Of a stretch of 64,000 nt of DNA, positions 62,578 through 64,000 are shown one piece after another. Made by a program: the position numbers and the translations under genes. Positions within the stretch are counted from its first letter, which is position 1; each line of letters begins with the position of its first letter. Source of the stretch: Planctomycetota bacterium (lineage in GTDB: Bacteria > Planctomycetota > UBA1135 > UBA2386); NCBI GenBank assembly GCA_019636245.1, contig JAHBXX010000002.1, positions 1 to 64,000 of the forward strand. Reading direction: 5' to 3'. A model generated the notes under the pieces. It made no database searches. It worked only from the letters and a program-made list of their open reading frames with translations, and was not told where the DNA came from.

Positions 62578-64000
62578 ATGAAGCCAACGAACCTGATGTG
62601 GTGCGCCGCCGCCATCGCGGCCTGCGCCAGCCTGCCCACCCCGACCGCCGCCGAGACGGCGCGCCTCGATGCCGCCCGCGAGCTGGTCGCGACCCGCCCC
62701 GACGAGGCGCTGGCGATCACCGACGAACTGCTGCGCGACAACCCGCGGCTGCAGGCCGCCCGGCTGCTGGCGGGCGAAGGCTCGCTGCGCCTCGCCCGGC
62801 AGGGCGCCGGGCGCACCGACCTGCTGCTGCTCGACGCCGTGCGCAACTTCGAACTGGGCCTCGTCGATCGACCGCGCGGCGACGAGCCCGCGGCCTGCGC
62901 GATGCTGGCCGAGTGCCTGTACGAGCTCGGCGAGTTCGAGCGCTGCGGCACCGTGGCGCTGCGGGCGGTGGACGGCTTCCGCGCCATCGGCACCGGCGCC
63001 GCCCGACGGGACGCCGCCGCGGCGCTGCTGCTGGCCGGGCGCGCGGACTCCCGCCGGTTCGTCGCCGCCCGCCAGGCCGAACTCGACGCCGCCGGCCGCG
63101 ACGCCCGCGGCCGCGTGCCGGTCGCCAAGCCGACGGCGCAACTGGCTGCCATCGCCGGCACGCGCCTGGACGCCGTGCGCGGCGAGTTCCCGGCCGAGGC
63201 CTCGCTGCAGCTGGCCGTGATCCACCAGTGGCTCGGCGACGGCCAGGGCGTGGTCCAGGAACTCGAGCGCGGCATCCGCACGTCGCCGGACGCCACCGAG
63301 CTGCACGACGCCTACATGCAGTGGTTCGCGGCCAACGACCAGCACGGCGCGCTGGTCGGCGCCTATGCCCGGCTCGTGCGCGAACAGCCCGGCGTGCCGA
63401 TCCTGCGCTGGCACCAGGGTCGTGCGCTGTCGCTGCGGGCCGATCGCCTGCGGCGCGAAGGCAACTTCCAGGCGGCGGCGGCGGCCTACGGCCTGGCGCG
63501 CGAGCAGTTCGCCGAGTACCTGGCGATGGTGCCGGCGCACGCCGACGCCGCCAACCAGTGGCTGGCGCTCTGCGAGCTGTCGACCGCCGCCTCCGTGCTC
63601 GAGCTGGGAGACCTCGACGGCGCCGCCATGCACCTGCTGGCCGCCGACGCCGCCGCGCCCGCGACCGCGGCCTACGTCGACGGACGGCCGCAGCTCTACG
63701 ACGCCTTCGGCATGCACTTCACCAAGCTCGCCTTCGCGATCCACCTGCGGCTCGTCGACAGCGGCGACGGGGCGCTGGCCCGCACGTTGGAGTTCAACGA
63801 ACGCCTGCTGCAGCGCCATCCCGACCGATGGGGCTTCGTCTCCAACAACGCGGCGCTCGCGGCCCGCGACCTCGGCATCCAGCGGGCGCAGCACGGCGAC
63901 GCGGCCGGCGCGCGGGAGCTGTGGGAACGCAGCTACCGGCACTACGAGAAGGCGGTCGAGCTTACGCCCGACGACGCGCGCATCGCCAACGACTGCGGCC
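62578..64000 (+). CDS. TPR lipoprotein, 3' end outside the window
   Basis: The ATG at 62578 opens a frame that runs to the window edge, 474 visible codons. A lipoprotein signal ends IAAC (Cys16). The rest is alpha-helical with TPR-like repeats: ALAITDELLRDNPRLQAARLLAGEGSLRLA, ACAMLAECLYELGEFERCGTVALRAV, ASLQLAVIHQWLGDGQGVVQELERGI, FAEYLAMVPAHADAANQWLALCE and, near the edge, YEKAVELTPDDARIAND. It is divergent from the MlaE operon across a 190-base gap with no certain promoter. A periplasmic scaffold role is likely; no specific partner is evident. Confidence 0.85.
   Translation, partial: MKPTNLMWCAAAIAACASLPTPTAAETARLDAARELVATRPDEALAITDELLRDNPRLQAARLLAGEGSLRLARQGAGRTDLLLLDAVRNFELGLVDRPRGDEPAACAMLAECLYELGEFERCGTVALRAVDGFRAIGTGAARRDAAAALLLAGRADSRRFVAARQAELDAAGRDARGRVPVAKPTAQLAAIAGTRLDAVRGEFPAEASLQLAVIHQWLGDGQGVVQELERGIRTSPDATELHDAYMQWFAANDQHGALVGAYARLVREQPGVPILRWHQGRALSLRADRLRREGNFQAAAAAYGLAREQFAEYLAMVPAHADAANQWLALCELSTAASVLELGDLDGAAMHLLAADAAAPATAAYVDGRPQLYDAFGMHFTKLAFAIHLRLVDSGDGALARTLEFNERLLQRHPDRWGFVSNNAALAARDLGIQRAQHGDAAGARELWERSYRHYEKAVELTPDDARIANDCG

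Overview
The window is very GC-rich, and its genes use G or C in nearly all third codon positions. The gene content points to a Gram-negative-type (diderm) member of the Planctomycetota. Evidence for this is an adjacent DUF1501/DUF1800 pair, an ECF sigma factor overlapping a kinase-TPR gene, a second kinase-TPR protein, many lipoproteins, and large secreted proteins of unknown role. An outer membrane with lipid A is implied by KdsA, LpxH, TamA/TamB-type proteins, a patatin-barrel protein, an Mla-type lipid transporter and several outer-membrane barrels. The phylum assignment is an inference from family content; no rRNA lies in the window.

Layout. 1-3.5 kb: two paralogous secreted proteins (minus strand, the first cut by the window edge). 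3.7-6.4 kb: kdsA overlapping a membrane Ser/Thr kinase. 6.6-10.7 kb: a three-gene minus operon (secreted unknown, DUF1800, DUF1501). 10.8-16.9 kb: a plus cluster of a Cna-B-like protein, a FabZ-like dehydratase, two GT-C glycosyltransferases and a GT2. 16.8-19.9 kb: overlapping RluA-type synthase, truD and mtnP. 20.0-20.5 kb: a probable structured RNA ending in a strong terminator. 20.6-23.5 kb: GT2-TPR, sugar epimerase, PDZ protein. 23.5-25.2 kb: tRNA-Glu, dgt and two tRNA-Gln. 25.2-28.4 kb: DoxX and three lipoproteins. 28.6-32.3 kb: a membrane-anchored sigma-4-like protein facing a kinase/ECF-sigma pair. 32.4-41.4 kb: outer-membrane barrel, TamB, TamA/BamA, patatin. 42.0-42.1 kb: initiator tRNA. 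42.2-47.4 kb: a repeat-rich secreted protein, tyrS, a lipoprotein. 47.5-50.9 kb: rpsA, plsC, cmk. 51.1-56.0 kb: a tightly overlapping operon of GGDEF-like protein, NtrC-type regulator, GH42-like enzyme and lpxH. 56.1-56.4 kb: a second terminator-capped RNA or small-protein candidate. 56.6-57.4 kb: rpmB and a membrane protein. 57.5-62.4 kb: a thioredoxin-fold/TPR protein and a four-gene Mla-type transporter. 62.6-64 kb: a TPR lipoprotein cut by the edge.

The window is mainly envelope biology: lipid A and KDO synthesis, outer-membrane assembly, lipid trafficking, surface glycosylation and lipoproteins, interleaved with translation genes. Two traits recur. Adjacent genes are very often joined by ATGA or GTGA stop/start overlaps. 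Several genes also have a TAGGAT or TATCCT hexamer only 6-7 bases before the start codon, which suggests leaderless transcripts. No mobile elements, CRISPR arrays or phage genes were seen. Least explained are the two intergenic RNA candidates, the membrane-tethered sigma-4-like protein and the GGDEF-like/NtrC/GH42/lpxH operon.
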